Below, in pieces: positions 24,755-32,504 of a stretch of DNA of 53,796 bases; position 1 is the first letter of the stretch; the number at the start of each line of letters is the position of its first letter. The notes beneath the pieces are model-generated. The model saw nothing but the letters and a program-made list of their open reading frames with translations, was not told the DNA's origin and made no database searches. The position numbers and the translations under genes were made by a program. This DNA comes from Cellulomonas hominis (GTDB lineage: Bacteria; Actinomycetota; Actinomycetes; Actinomycetales; Cellulomonadaceae): contig NZ_CABEGA010000031.1 in assembly GCF_901521055.1 (NCBI RefSeq), positions 1 through 53,796 on the forward strand, read 5' to 3'.

Positions 24755-25042
24755 GTGGGACGAGTCGTAGTCGATGTGATGCCCAAGCCGGAGATCCTCG
24801 ACCCGCAGGGCAAGGCCGTCGCCGGCGCGCTGCCGCGGCTCGGTTTCGGGCAGTTCACCTCCGTCCGCCAGGGCAAGCGGTTCGAGCTGGAGGTCGACGG
24901 CCCCGTCACCCCCGAGGTGCTCGCCGCTGCGGCCGAGGCCGCCACGCAGGTGCTGTCGAACCCGGTGATCGAGGACGTCGTGCGCGTCGCCGACTCCGAG
25001 GCCGACGCCGCCGCGACCGTGCTCTCCGAGGGCCTCGCCTGA
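24755..25042 (+). CDS. purS: phosphoribosylformylglycinamidine synthase subunit PurS
   Basis: PurS is the small bridging subunit that joins PurQ and PurL in the three-part FGAR amidotransferase of purine synthesis. The 95-residue sequence shows the family pattern [36 protein letters not shown] and NPVIEDV. The GTG at 24755 follows AGGGAG by 7 nt. A -10 element TAAACT (24709-24714) lies about 40 nt upstream, giving a short leader. The stop overlaps the purQ ATG (TGATG). purL is not in this window and must lie elsewhere. Confidence 0.95.
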   Translation: MGRVVVDVMPKPEILDPQGKAVAGALPRLGFGQFTSVRQGKRFELEVDGPVTPEVLAAAAEAATQVLSNPVIEDVVRVADSEADAAATVLSEGLA

Positions 25043-25737
25043 TGACCAGGATCGGGGTCGTCACCTTCCCCGGGACGCTCGACGACCGCGACGCCGCGCG
25101 CGCCGTGCGGCTCGCCGGTGCCGAGCCGGTCGCCCTGTGGCACGCGGACGCGGACCTGCACGGCGTCGACGCGGTGGTCCTGCCCGGCGGGTTCTCGTAC
25201 GGCGACTACCTGCGGGCCGGGGCGATCAGCCGGTTCGCGCCCGTCATGGGCGAGGTCGTGGAGGCCGCCGGCAAGGGCATGCCCGTGCTGGGCATCTGCA
25301 ACGGCTTCCAGGTGCTGACCGAGGCGCACCTGCTGCCCGGGTCGATGATCAAGAACGACCACCTGCACTTCGTGTGCCGCGAGCAGGTCCTGGCGGTCGA
25401 GTCCACGGACACCGCCTGGACCCGCGAGTACCAGCAGGGCGAGCGGATCACCATCCCGCTGAAGAACCAGGACGGCCAGTACGTCGCCGACGACCGCACC
25501 CTCGACGAGCTCGAGGGCGAGGGCCGTGTGGTGTTCCGCTACGAGGACACCAACCCGAACGGCTCGCGCCGCGGCATCGCCGGCATCAGCAACGCCAAGG
25601 GGAACGTCGTCGGCCTCATGCCGCACCCCGAGCACGCGGTCGAGGCCGGCTTCGGCCCCGACGGTGCGCGCGGCCCCCGCACCGGCACCGACGGGCTGCG
25701 CTTCTTCACCTCGGTGATGCGCGCGCTCGTCTCCTGA
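25042..25737 (+). CDS. purQ: phosphoribosylformylglycinamidine synthase subunit PurQ (glutaminase)
   Basis: PurQ hydrolyses glutamine and passes ammonia to PurL for conversion of FGAR to FGAM. The 231-residue class I amidotransferase has the oxyanion strand [14 protein letters not shown] near 47, the nucleophile Cys in [13 protein letters not shown] near 87, and the His-x-Glu pair in [11 protein letters not shown] near 197. ATG 25042 shares one base with the purS stop. The following acetyltransferase gene starts 35 bases after its stop and could be cotranscribed. Confidence 0.96.
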   Translation: MTRIGVVTFPGTLDDRDAARAVRLAGAEPVALWHADADLHGVDAVVLPGGFSYGDYLRAGAISRFAPVMGEVVEAAGKGMPVLGICNGFQVLTEAHLLPGSMIKNDHLHFVCREQVLAVESTDTAWTREYQQGERITIPLKNQDGQYVADDRTLDELEGEGRVVFRYEDTNPNGSRRGIAGISNAKGNVVGLMPHPEHAVEAGFGPDGARGPRTGTDGLRFFTSVMRALVS

Positions 25738-25772
25738 GCGCCACGCCGGACCGTCCGGCCCCACCCGCGGGG

Positions 25773-26672
25773 GTGACGGTCGCGGAGGTCCCGTGGGCGG
25801 ACCCCGTGGCCCGGGCCCTGCGCGACGCGCAGCAGGTCGAGCTGAGCGCGCGGTACGGCGACGACGGCACCCCCGAGCCGCCCGCCGAGGCGGTGGTGGT
25901 GACCCTCGTCGTCGCGGTCGACGGCGTGCCCGCGGCGTGCGGCTCGCTGCGCGACGTCGGCGAGGAGCACGGCCCGGGCACCGGTGAGGTCAAGCGCGTC
26001 TACGTCGACCCGCCCGCGCGCGGGCTCGGGCTCGCCCGCGTCCTGATGCGGGAGCTCGAGGCCCGGGCGGTCGCGCTCGGGTGGGCGCGGCTCGTCCTGG
26101 AGGCCGGGCTGCAGCAGCCCGAGGCGATCGGGCTGTACCTGTCCCTCGGGTACCAGCCGGTCGAGCGGTACGGCGAGTGGGCCGACGTCCCGGACTCCCG
26201 GTGCTTCGCGAAGGCCCTGGCCGGTGCCGACGCGCCGCGGCGTGGGGCGCGCGCGGAGCCGCCGCCGGTCCCGGGGCCGGACGTCGACGTCGTGCTCGAC
26301 CCCCACCCGGGCGGCCCGGCCCTCGCGGCGGTGGTCGCGCGCGTCGGCGGCCGTCCCGCGGGCACCGCGTCCCTCGGCCGGCCGCACGGGCTGACCGAGG
26401 GCGACCCGGGCACGACGGCGGAGCTGCTCGGCGTGGACGTCCGCGACGGGTCGCGGCGCTCCGAGGTCGTCGCCGCGATGGTCCGCGCGCTGGAGGCGGC
26501 GGCGCTCGGGGCCGGGACGCGCGCCGTGGTGCTGCGGACGAGCGTCGGCGAGCCCGGGGCGCTGGCCCTGTACCGGGCGCTCGGGTACCGGCCGGTGCTG
26601 CCGTTCGGCGACTGGGAGGGCGACCCGCTGGGCCTGTACCTCGGCCGCGCGCTCACGCCCCCGGCGGCCTGA
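25773..26672 (+). CDS. tandem GNAT-family N-acetyltransferase
   Basis: The 299-residue protein contains two GNAT units. The first (about 1-150) has the acetyl-CoA loop motif VYVDPPARGLGLARVLMRELE near 78-98 and LYLSLGYQPVERYGEW near 123. The second (about 165-299) keeps the late strand ALYRALGYRPVLPFGDW near 270, but its acetyl-CoA loop (VDVRDGSRRSEVVAAMV) lacks the clear Q/RxxGxG/A pattern, so it may be degenerate. The matching FGDW/YGEW ends suggest internal duplication. GTG 25773 is the first credible start after purQ. The substrate is unknown and the link to purine genes is probably positional only. Confidence 0.82.
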   Translation: MTVAEVPWADPVARALRDAQQVELSARYGDDGTPEPPAEAVVVTLVVAVDGVPAACGSLRDVGEEHGPGTGEVKRVYVDPPARGLGLARVLMRELEARAVALGWARLVLEAGLQQPEAIGLYLSLGYQPVERYGEWADVPDSRCFAKALAGADAPRRGARAEPPPVPGPDVDVVLDPHPGGPALAAVVARVGGRPAGTASLGRPHGLTEGDPGTTAELLGVDVRDGSRRSEVVAAMVRALEAAALGAGTRAVVLRTSVGEPGALALYRALGYRPVLPFGDWEGDPLGLYLGRALTPPAA

Positions 26673-26732
26673 CGCGCCGACACCCGGGACCGGCATGTGG
26701 ACGCCCCGTGGTCGGCCGCCCGCCCGGCCGGT

Positions 26733-26738
26733 TACCGT
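26733..26738 (+). promoter_or_regulatory. putative -10 element of the leader-peptide transcript
   Basis: TACCGT matches TAnnnT and is followed by exactly 6 nt and the GTG of the 9-codon leader ORF. Transcription should begin on the G of that start codon, making the leader peptide leaderless, as described for cysteine-responsive leader ORFs in mycobacteria. Confidence 0.55.
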
Positions 26739-26744
26739 GCTCGC

Positions 26745-26774
26745 GTGTTCCTGAGCCGGGTCTGTTGTCGCTGA
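26745..26774 (+). CDS. Cys-Cys leader peptide (putative cysteine-responsive attenuator ORF)
   Basis: The ORF reads MFLSRVCCR and stop: GTG start, two adjacent TGT Cys codons at positions 7-8, then an Arg codon and TGA. Short leaderless ORFs with consecutive Cys codons just before the stop are known in actinobacteria upstream of sulfur-metabolism genes, where ribosome stalling at Cys codons when cysteine is low controls the downstream gene. Here the next gene begins 73 nt after the leader stop and encodes a fragment-like member of the luciferase-like monooxygenase family, many of whose members release sulfur from organosulfur compounds. TGAGCTGA offers a second stop right behind. Confidence 0.6.
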   Translation: MFLSRVCCR

Positions 26775-26847
26775 GCTGACGACCTCGCGCGCCCGCGGCC
26801 GGTACGGCCCTCGCCGCGCACCCCGCCTCACCCCTCGAGGACACCCC

Positions 26848-27438
26848 ATGGCTCAGCCCGTCCTGGACCGCGCGCCCGCGGCCGCCGCACGTCACCTGCC
26901 CGTCGTCCTGCCGCTCGCCCGCCGGCACGCCCCGGCGCCCGCGCACCCGGCGGCGCCCGCACCCGACCCGACCATCCACGTGCTCGCCCCCGACTGCGGC
27001 GTGCGCACCGTGGAGTCGCGCCCCGGGTCCGAGTCGGCGATCGCCCTGGCCGCGGTGCACGCCGACGTCATCCGGCTCGAGTTCTCCGTCGCCGTGCCGT
27101 CCGTGGGCGCGCTGTCGCGGGTCGCCGCCCTGGTGGAGGAGGCGGTCGCCGCGTCGGGCCGCGACCGGGCGGGCGTGCGGGTGCTGCTGGACCTGGAGGT
27201 GGTGCTCGCCGGCGACGAGCGGACCGCCCGCCGCAAGCGGTCGCAGCTCGAGCACCTCGACGCCCTGGCCGGGCTCACGTGGTCGCCGGCGGACACCCGG
27301 GTCGTGACGACCGCCGACCGCCTCGTGGACGAGGTGCGCGAGCTCGCGCGCCGGGCCGGGGTCGACGGCGTGGTGCTGCACCCGCTGGCCGGCGGACCGG
27401 CCGCCGCGGCGGAGCTCCGGGCCCTCGTCGCCGCCTGA
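26848..27438 (+). CDS. truncated luciferase-like monooxygenase-family protein
   Basis: This 196-residue protein resembles only the C-terminal part of LLM (SsuD/NtaA/DszA-type) flavin monooxygenases: HADVIRLEFSVAVPSVGALS, then VAASGRDRAGVRVLLDLEVVLAGDERTAR split over residues 101-128, and VTTADRLVDEVRELARRAGVDGVVLHPLA over 152-181, where full enzymes have the -GTPEQVADRL-GVDGF- segment. The N-terminal half of the TIM barrel with FMN-binding residues is missing and replaced by a Pro/Ala/His-rich 40-residue stretch. It has GAGG 7 nt before its ATG. It is unlikely to be an active monooxygenase; a regulatory, partner or degenerate role is possible. The upstream Cys leader supports a sulfur link. 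Confidence 0.65.
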   Translation: MAQPVLDRAPAAAARHLPVVLPLARRHAPAPAHPAAPAPDPTIHVLAPDCGVRTVESRPGSESAIALAAVHADVIRLEFSVAVPSVGALSRVAALVEEAVAASGRDRAGVRVLLDLEVVLAGDERTARRKRSQLEHLDALAGLTWSPADTRVVTTADRLVDEVRELARRAGVDGVVLHPLAGGPAAAAELRALVAA

Positions 27439-27471
27439 GGCCCCGGAGCCGCGCGGCATGGGCTCAGCGAC

Positions 27472-28251
27472 TCAGCGGCCCAGCCCCGCGTACCGGCGCA
27501 CCGACGCCACCGCGAACAGCAGGGTGAGGACGACCGGCCAGGCGACGGCCAGCAGGACCGCGTGCTCGCTCGCCCAGCCGCCGCCGTCCACGCCGGGGTT
27601 GCCGAACAGGTCGCGGGTGGCGGTGACGGTCGCCGCGATCGGGTTCAGCTCGGCGACCGTGCCGAGCCACCCGGGCATGCTCCCGGTGGGCACGAACGCG
27701 TTCGACAGGAAGACGAACGGCCACACCAGGATCTGCACGGCCATCACCGTGCCCGGTCCCCGCGCGACCAACCCGAACCAGACGCCGACCCACAGGAACG
27801 CGAACCGCAGCAGGAGCAGCAGGCCGACCGCGGCGAGCGCCGGGCCGATCCCGTCGTGCCACCGCCAGCCGACCGCGACGCCGCCGGCGAGCAGCACGAG
27901 CAGCCCGACGGCGGAGGACAGCATGTCGGCCAGCGCCCGCCCGCCGACCACCGCCCACCGGGACATGGGGAGCGCCCGGAACCGGTCGGTGATGCCGCGC
28001 TCGACGTCCTGCTGGACGGCGGTCGTCGTCGACTCCAGCCCGAACACCATGGCCAGCACGAGCATCCCCGGGAACAGGAACTCGATGTAGTCGCCGCCCG
28101 GGACGCTGATCGCGCCGCCGAACAGGAACCCGAACATCAGCAGGAGCAGCACGGGGAACGCGAGGCCGATCAGCAGCCCGGCCGGCTGGCGGCGCCAGTG
28201 CTGCAGGTCGCGCAGGGTCACGGTCCATGCGTTGCGCAGGGTCCAGGTCAT
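27472..28251 (-). CDS. ABC-2 type drug exporter permease (DrrB-like)
   Basis: This 259-residue membrane protein has six predicted helices and belongs to the ABC-2 permease family. Landmarks are the N-terminal amphipathic DLQHWRRQPAG, then LAFPVLLLLMFGFLFGG, DVERGITDRFRALPMSRW near 99 (the family signature loop), and QILVWPFVFLSNAFVPTGSMPGW near 185. The ATG at 28251 overlaps the ATPase stop by 4 nt (ATGA). Together they form a DrrAB-like exporter, probably for a hydrophobic drug or lipid, under the divergent TetR regulator. Confidence 0.92.
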   Translation of the reverse strand: MTWTLRNAWTVTLRDLQHWRRQPAGLLIGLAFPVLLLLMFGFLFGGAISVPGGDYIEFLFPGMLVLAMVFGLESTTTAVQQDVERGITDRFRALPMSRWAVVGGRALADMLSSAVGLLVLLAGGVAVGWRWHDGIGPALAAVGLLLLLRFAFLWVGVWFGLVARGPGTVMAVQILVWPFVFLSNAFVPTGSMPGWLGTVAELNPIAATVTATRDLFGNPGVDGGGWASEHAVLLAVAWPVVLTLLFAVASVRRYAGLGR

Positions 28252-29222
28252 CGGGCGCTCCCCTCGGTGGCGGTAGCGGTGGCGGGTTCGGGCGAGCGGG
28301 CGGTGAGGTGCCAGAACACCTCGTCGAGCGTGGGGCGGCGCAGCCCGAGGTCGTCGACCTCCACCCCGGCCAGGCCGTGCAGGGCGGCGGACAACGCGGT
28401 GGTGCGGTCGGCGACCGTGGTGGTGACGCGCCGGGTGGGCCGGTCGGTCTCGGTGCCGGTGCCCAGCGCGTCCAGGACGGCCGTCGCGCGGTCGAGGTCC
28501 CGCTCGTCGTGCACGACCACGTCGAGGCGGTCGCGGCCGACCGAGGCCTTGAGCGCGTCGGGCGTCCCGGAGGCGACCACCCGCCCGCCGTCGAGCACGG
28601 TCACCGCGCCGGCGAGCTGGTCGACCTCCTCCAGGTACTGGCTGGTGAGCAGCACGGCCGTCCCGTCGGCGACGAGGGCCCGCACCGCCTGCCACACCTC
28701 CCGCCGGCCGGTGGGGTCCAGCCCGGTCGTGGGCTCGTCCAGCAGCAGGACCGGGGGGTCGAGCACCAGCCCGGCCGCGAGGTCCAGCCGGCGGCGCATC
28801 CCGCCGGAGTACGTGGACACGTGGCGGTCGGCGGCGTCGGTGAGGCCGAACCGGTCGAGCAGCTCGTCCGCCCGGGCGCGGGCGCGGCGCGGGCTGAGCC
28901 GGGACAGCCGGCCGAACAGCACGAGGTTGTCCCGGCCGCCGATGATCTCGTCGAGCGCGGCGTGCTGGCCGACGAGGCCGAGGTGGCGGCGCGCGGCGTC
29001 GGGCTCCCGCACGACGTCGTGCCCGGCGACCGCGGCCGTCCCGGCGTGCGGGGCGAGCAGGGTGGCGATGATCCGGACGGTCGTGGTCTTGCCGGCGCCG
29101 TTGGGACCGAGCAGGCCGTGGACGGTGCCGGGGTCGACGCGCAGGTCGAGGTCGGCGAGGACGGGCCGGCCGCCGTAGGACCGGCCGAGTCCTCGGGTCT
29201 GGATGGCGGGGGAGTCGGGCAC
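28248..29222 (-). CDS. DrrA-like ABC exporter ATP-binding protein
   Basis: The 324-residue ATPase has Walker A GPNGAGKTT near 39, signature YSGGMRRRLDLA near 138, Walker B LLLDEPTTGLDP near 160, and a C-terminal ~100-residue DrrA-specific region (DUF4162-like) ending with LRRPTLDEVFWHLT, a phrase typical of daunorubicin-resistance ATPases. GTG 29222 has an excellent GGAGGTG site 6 nt upstream; a longer in-frame start at 29252 would place the ribosome site inside the gene. It is divergent from the TetR gene across a 113-bp operator region. Confidence 0.93.
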   Translation of the reverse strand: MPDSPAIQTRGLGRSYGGRPVLADLDLRVDPGTVHGLLGPNGAGKTTTVRIIATLLAPHAGTAAVAGHDVVREPDAARRHLGLVGQHAALDEIIGGRDNLVLFGRLSRLSPRRARARADELLDRFGLTDAADRHVSTYSGGMRRRLDLAAGLVLDPPVLLLDEPTTGLDPTGRREVWQAVRALVADGTAVLLTSQYLEEVDQLAGAVTVLDGGRVVASGTPDALKASVGRDRLDVVVHDERDLDRATAVLDALGTGTETDRPTRRVTTTVADRTTALSAALHGLAGVEVDDLGLRRPTLDEVFWHLTARSPEPATATATEGSAR

Positions 29223-29255
29223 GAGCGCACCTCCGGGGTGGGCGAGGGGCATTGA

Positions 29256-29280
29256 CGTACAGCGTACGGTACAGCGTACG
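29256..29280. promoter_or_regulatory. TetR operator: tandem 12-bp repeats with CGTAC/GTACG palindromes
   Basis: GTACAGCGTACG occurs twice in direct succession (29257-29268 and 29269-29280). The segment CGTACAGCGTACG (29256-29268) is an inverted repeat with 3-bp centre. It lies 34 bp upstream of the exporter start and 55 bp before the TetR start, where a dimeric TetR pair would repress both promoters. Confidence 0.7.
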
Positions 29281-29335
29281 GCAAGAACGCGCGACGGTGT
29301 GCGGATGTTCCCGCCCCGTCGGGGAGGATGGGCGC

Positions 29336-30112
29336 ATGACGGAGGTGACCGGCACCGGCGACCCGGCGCGCAGCATGGCCCTGCTCTGGCGCGACCACGA
29401 GCCCGCCCCCCGCGGCAGGGGCGCCGCCGCGGGGCTCTCGGTCGACCGGGTGGTCGGCGCGGCGGTCGAGGTCGCCGACGCCGAGGGCATCGGGGCGCTG
29501 TCGATCCGCCGGGTCGCGACGGCCCTCGGCGTCGGGGCGATGTCGCTCTACACGTACGTCCCCGGCAAGGGGGAGCTGCTGGACCTCATGGTGGACGCGG
29601 TGCTCGGCGAGCTGCCCGGCCTGGTCGGGGAGCTCGCGCCCGGCGACTGGCGCGCGCGGCTCGAGGCGGTGGCCCGCGGCAGCTGGGCGCTGTACGAGCG
29701 GCACCCGTGGCTGCTGCACGTCGGCGCGTCCAGCCGGCCGCCGCTCGGCCCGAACGTGATGGCGAAGTACGAGCTGGAGCTGCGGGCCGTGGACGGCGCT
29801 GGGCTCGGCGAGGTCGACATGGACGCCGTCGTCACGCTGGTGAACGGCTTCGTGGCCGGCGCGGCGCGCGGCGTCGTCGAGCAGGCGCAGGCCGGTGCGG
29901 CCAGCGGCACCACCGAGCTCGAGTGGTGGCGCGCGACCGAGCCGTTCGTCACGCGCGTGTTCGACCCGCAGAAGTACCCCACGGTCGCCCGCGTCGGCCC
30001 GGTGGCGGGGCAGGCGCAGCAGGCGGCGTACGACCCGCGGCGCGCGTTCGAGTTCGGGCTGGAGCGGCTGCTCGACGGCATCGCGGTGCTGGTGGAGCGG
30101 GCGAACGCCTGA
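29336..30112 (+). CDS. TetR-family repressor of the adjacent exporter
   Basis: This 258-residue regulator has an N-terminal helix-turn-helix, VDRVVGAAVEVADAEGIGALSIRRVATALGVGAMSLYTYV split over residues 38-77, and a long C-terminal ligand domain resembling TetR_C (ActR/OtrR-like) repressors. WWRATEPFVTRVFD and the FEFGLERLLDGIAVLV end are typical. The ATG at 29336 is preceded by GAGGAT and exactly 6 nt, near the leaderless pattern, and family alignment supports it. Divergent orientation to a DrrAB-like exporter implies local control, with the exported compound or a precursor as inducer (inference). Confidence 0.9.
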   Translation: MTEVTGTGDPARSMALLWRDHEPAPRGRGAAAGLSVDRVVGAAVEVADAEGIGALSIRRVATALGVGAMSLYTYVPGKGELLDLMVDAVLGELPGLVGELAPGDWRARLEAVARGSWALYERHPWLLHVGASSRPPLGPNVMAKYELELRAVDGAGLGEVDMDAVVTLVNGFVAGAARGVVEQAQAGAASGTTELEWWRATEPFVTRVFDPQKYPTVARVGPVAGQAQQAAYDPRRAFEFGLERLLDGIAVLVERANA

Positions 30113-30132
30113 CTGCGACGGGTGCCGTCGCC

Positions 30133-30138
30133 TAGGTT
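30133..30138 (+). promoter_or_regulatory. putative -10 element for leaderless membrane-protein gene
   Basis: TAGGTT fits TAnnnT and stands exactly 6 nt before the GTG at 30145. No Shine-Dalgarno sequence is present, so a leaderless mRNA is likely. Confidence 0.5.
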
Positions 30139-30144
30139 GAGCGC

Positions 30145-30642
30145 GTGACTCGACTGTGGCACTGGGTGCTCGCCGGCCTCGCGCTGCCCGCGGTGCTCGT
30201 CGGCGGCTGGCTGGTCGTCGCACTGGTCCTGGGCATGTCGCCGGAGGACGTCCTGGTCGGCGCCGGCTACAGCCTGTACCTGGTCGCGTTCCTCACGCTG
30301 CCGTGCACGGCCGCGCTCACGGTGGTCGGCCTGGGCGTGCTCGCGGTCGCCCGGTCCCTGCCGCCGCGGGGCCGGCCGGCGCGCGCGGTGGCGATCACGC
30401 TCACCACGCTCGCGACGGCGGTCGTCACCACCGCGGCCGCGACGCTGCTCGTCGTCGGACCGCCCGCGGGCACCGGCACCTCGTGGCCGTCCGTCATCGC
30501 GAACGGCGCCGTCTTCTCGGTCGTGCCGACGGCGCTCGCCGTCGTCGCGCTGCTGCGCTGGCGGCCGCGCGCGGTCGCGGAGCCCGCGGCGCCGGAGGTC
30601 AGCCCTCCAGCGCCGCCAGCGCCTGCTCCAGGTCGTCCGTGA
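30145..30642 (+). CDS. four-helix membrane protein of unknown function
   Basis: The 165-residue protein has four hydrophobic segments (about 8-30, 45-68, 82-105 and 117-137) followed by a Pro/Ala-rich tail of about 27 residues. I recognise no family. Coding support comes from the regular hydrophobicity, third-position GC bias and the leaderless promoter pattern. Its last 44 bases overlap, tail to tail, the 3' end of metZ on the other strand, so the Pro-rich tail may be tolerated read-through of sequence constrained by metZ. Confidence 0.65.
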   Translation: MTRLWHWVLAGLALPAVLVGGWLVVALVLGMSPEDVLVGAGYSLYLVAFLTLPCTAALTVVGLGVLAVARSLPPRGRPARAVAITLTTLATAVVTTAAATLLVVGPPAGTGTSWPSVIANGAVFSVVPTALAVVALLRWRPRAVAEPAAPEVSPPAPPAPAPGRP

Positions 30643-31849
30643 GGTCGGCGGGGTCCTCGAGGCCGACCGAGAGCCGCACCGTGGACTCCGCGATGCCGAC
30701 CGCCGCGCGCCCGGCCGGGCCGAGCTTGCGGTGGGTGGTCGTCGCCGGGTGCGTGACCAGGGACTTCGCGTCGCCCAGGTTGTTCGAGATGTCGACGACC
30801 CGCAGGGCGTCGAGGAACGCGTAGGTCGACTTCTTCGCCACGTCCGGCCCGGCGCCCTCGGGCACCCGCAGGTCGAACGTCACGACGGTCCCGCCGCCGT
30901 CCTGCTGCGCGAGTGCGAGGTCGTGCTGCGGGTGCGACGGCAGGTAGGGGTACCGGACCGACGCGACCGCCGGGTGCTGCTCGAGCGCGCCGGCGAGGGT
31001 CAGGGCGGACGCCGTCTGGTGCCGCACCCGCAGCGACAGCGTCTCCAGCCCCTTGAGCAGCACCCACGCGTTGAACGGGCTGAGCGAGGGCCCGGTGTTC
31101 CGGATCAGCGTCTGCACCGGGCCGTGCACGAACGCGTCGGTGCCGAGGATCGCCCCGCCGAGCACCCGCCCTTGCCCGTCGATGTGCTTGGTCGCGGAGT
31201 ACACGACGACGTCGGCGCCGAACGTCAGCGGCCGGGACAGGACGGGCGTCGCGAACACGTTGTCGACCACGACGACCGCGCCGGCCGCGTGCGCCAGGCG
31301 GCTGACCGTCGCGATGTCGACGAGGTCCTGCATCGGGTTCGACGGGGTCTCGAAGAACACGACGTCCGCGGGGGTGGCGAGCGCGGCCTCCCACTGCTCG
31401 GGGACGTGCCCGTCGACGTAGTCGGTCCGGACGCCCCACTTCGCGAGGATCTCGTCGAAGATCACCACCGACGACCCGAACAGCGCCCGGGCGGCGACCA
31501 CGCGCGACCCGGAGCGGACCAGCGCCGCGAGGGCCGTGAACACCGCCGACATGCCGGACGCCGTGGCGTAACAGGCCTCCGCGCCCTCGAGCAGACGGAG
31601 CCGCTCCTCGAAGCTCGACACCGTGGGGTTGCCGTACCGGGAGTACAGGAACCGGTCGCTCTCACCCGCGAACGCGGCCTCCGCGTCGGCCGCGTGGGCA
31701 TACACGTACCCCTGGGTGAGGAACAGTGCCTCGGACGTCTCCTGGAACCCGGTGCGCACGGTTCCGCCGCGGACCGCGAGCGTGTCCGGCCGCAGCCCCT
31801 CGCGCGGGAGCCGGTCGTCCTGCCAGTCGCCCGGGCCGGGGGTGGTCAC
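30599..31849 (-). CDS. metZ: O-succinylhomoserine sulfhydrylase
   Basis: This 416-residue PLP enzyme belongs to the Cys/Met metabolism (gamma-synthase) family and best fits MetZ, which makes homocysteine from O-succinyl- or O-acetylhomoserine and sulfide. The PLP lysine is in VVYSATKHIDGQGRVLGG near 220; other landmarks are YSRYGNPTVSSFEERLRLLEG near 70, ATASGMSAVFTALAAL near 94, and LSVGLEDPADLTDDLEQAL at the end. GTG 31849 overlaps the rhodanese stop by 4 nt. The operon (DUF1737, rhodanese, metZ) is preceded by a SAM-I riboswitch, which matches a methionine-pathway role. Acyl-donor specificity cannot be told from sequence. Confidence 0.92.
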   Translation of the reverse strand: MTTPGPGDWQDDRLPREGLRPDTLAVRGGTVRTGFQETSEALFLTQGYVYAHAADAEAAFAGESDRFLYSRYGNPTVSSFEERLRLLEGAEACYATASGMSAVFTALAALVRSGSRVVAARALFGSSVVIFDEILAKWGVRTDYVDGHVPEQWEAALATPADVVFFETPSNPMQDLVDIATVSRLAHAAGAVVVVDNVFATPVLSRPLTFGADVVVYSATKHIDGQGRVLGGAILGTDAFVHGPVQTLIRNTGPSLSPFNAWVLLKGLETLSLRVRHQTASALTLAGALEQHPAVASVRYPYLPSHPQHDLALAQQDGGGTVVTFDLRVPEGAGPDVAKKSTYAFLDALRVVDISNNLGDAKSLVTHPATTTHRKLGPAGRAAVGIAESTVRLSVGLEDPADLTDDLEQALAALEG

Positions 31850-32295
31850 GCCTCCCGCCACGGGAGCCCCTCGGCGCGCCAGCCCTGGTGGCCGCGGCGG
31901 CCGTCGGGGCCGACGTCGCCCTCGAACCCGCTCAGGATGTTGTACGCCGGGCCGAGCCCCGCGGCGGTCGCGGTGCTCGCGGCGGCGACGGAGCGCACGC
32001 CGGACCGGCACAGGAACACGACGGGCCGCGGGTCGTCGGGCGTGATCCCGGCGCGCGCGAGCTCGTCGAGGAACCGCGGGTTCGGGCGGCCGAACGCGTC
32101 GGTCCACTGCACGAAGGCGGTGCGCTCGGCGGTGTCCTCGCCGGCCAGGTCGGCCGTGTCGGGGACGCCGATGGTCTGCCACTCGCCCTCGGTGCGGACG
32201 TCGACCAGGACGGCGCGCTCGTCGGACGCGAGCAGGTCCCAGGCCTCCTGCGGGGTCAGGTCGCCGGCGTAGCCGTGCCCGTGCTGCGCGCTCAC
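31846..32295 (-). CDS. rhodanese-domain sulfurtransferase
   Basis: This 149-residue single-domain rhodanese has the active-site loop CRSGVRS near residues 97-103, with LTPQEAWDLLASDERAVLVDVRTEGEW at the start split over residues 13-39. It would carry a persulfide on its Cys. Placement between DUF1737 and metZ, with GTGA overlaps on both sides, suggests it supplies or channels sulfane sulfur or sulfide to the sulfhydrylase. The insertion DAFGRPNPRFLDELARAG is common in the MetZ-linked rhodaneses. Start GTG 32295 is fixed by the overlap. Confidence 0.9.
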   Translation of the reverse strand: MSAQHGHGYAGDLTPQEAWDLLASDERAVLVDVRTEGEWQTIGVPDTADLAGEDTAERTAFVQWTDAFGRPNPRFLDELARAGITPDDPRPVVFLCRSGVRSVAAASTATAAGLGPAYNILSGFEGDVGPDGRRGHQGWRAEGLPWREA

Positions 32296-32495
32296 AGCGG
32301 CCGCACCCGGGCCGTGGCGGACGCGGGCAGCACGACGGCCTGCGCCACGATCACGCGCTGGCCGTCGAAGGTCGCCGCGGGGGCGCCGTGCAGCTCGTAG
32401 CCCTCGGCCAGCGCCTCGCTGACCCGTTCGCAGAACGAGCGGTCGTCCGGCCCCGTCAGCAGGCGGTAGCGCAGGCGGTCGTCGGTGTCGGTCAT
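32292..32495 (-). CDS. DUF1737 domain protein
   Basis: A 67-residue protein matching the DUF1737 pattern: YRLLTGPDDRSFCERVSEAL, EGYELHGAPAATFDG and VIVAQAVV. Function is unknown; the fold is thought to be a small alpha/beta unit. It is the first gene after the SAM-I riboswitch, with GGAGGAG 5 nt before its ATG and directly adjoining the riboswitch P1 stem, and overlaps the rhodanese start by 4 nt. Its association with sulfur genes hints at an accessory role in sulfur transfer or methionine synthesis. Confidence 0.88.
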   Translation of the reverse strand: MTDTDDRLRYRLLTGPDDRSFCERVSEALAEGYELHGAPAATFDGQRVIVAQAVVLPASATARVRPL

Positions 32496-32504
32496 GCGTC
32501 TCCT

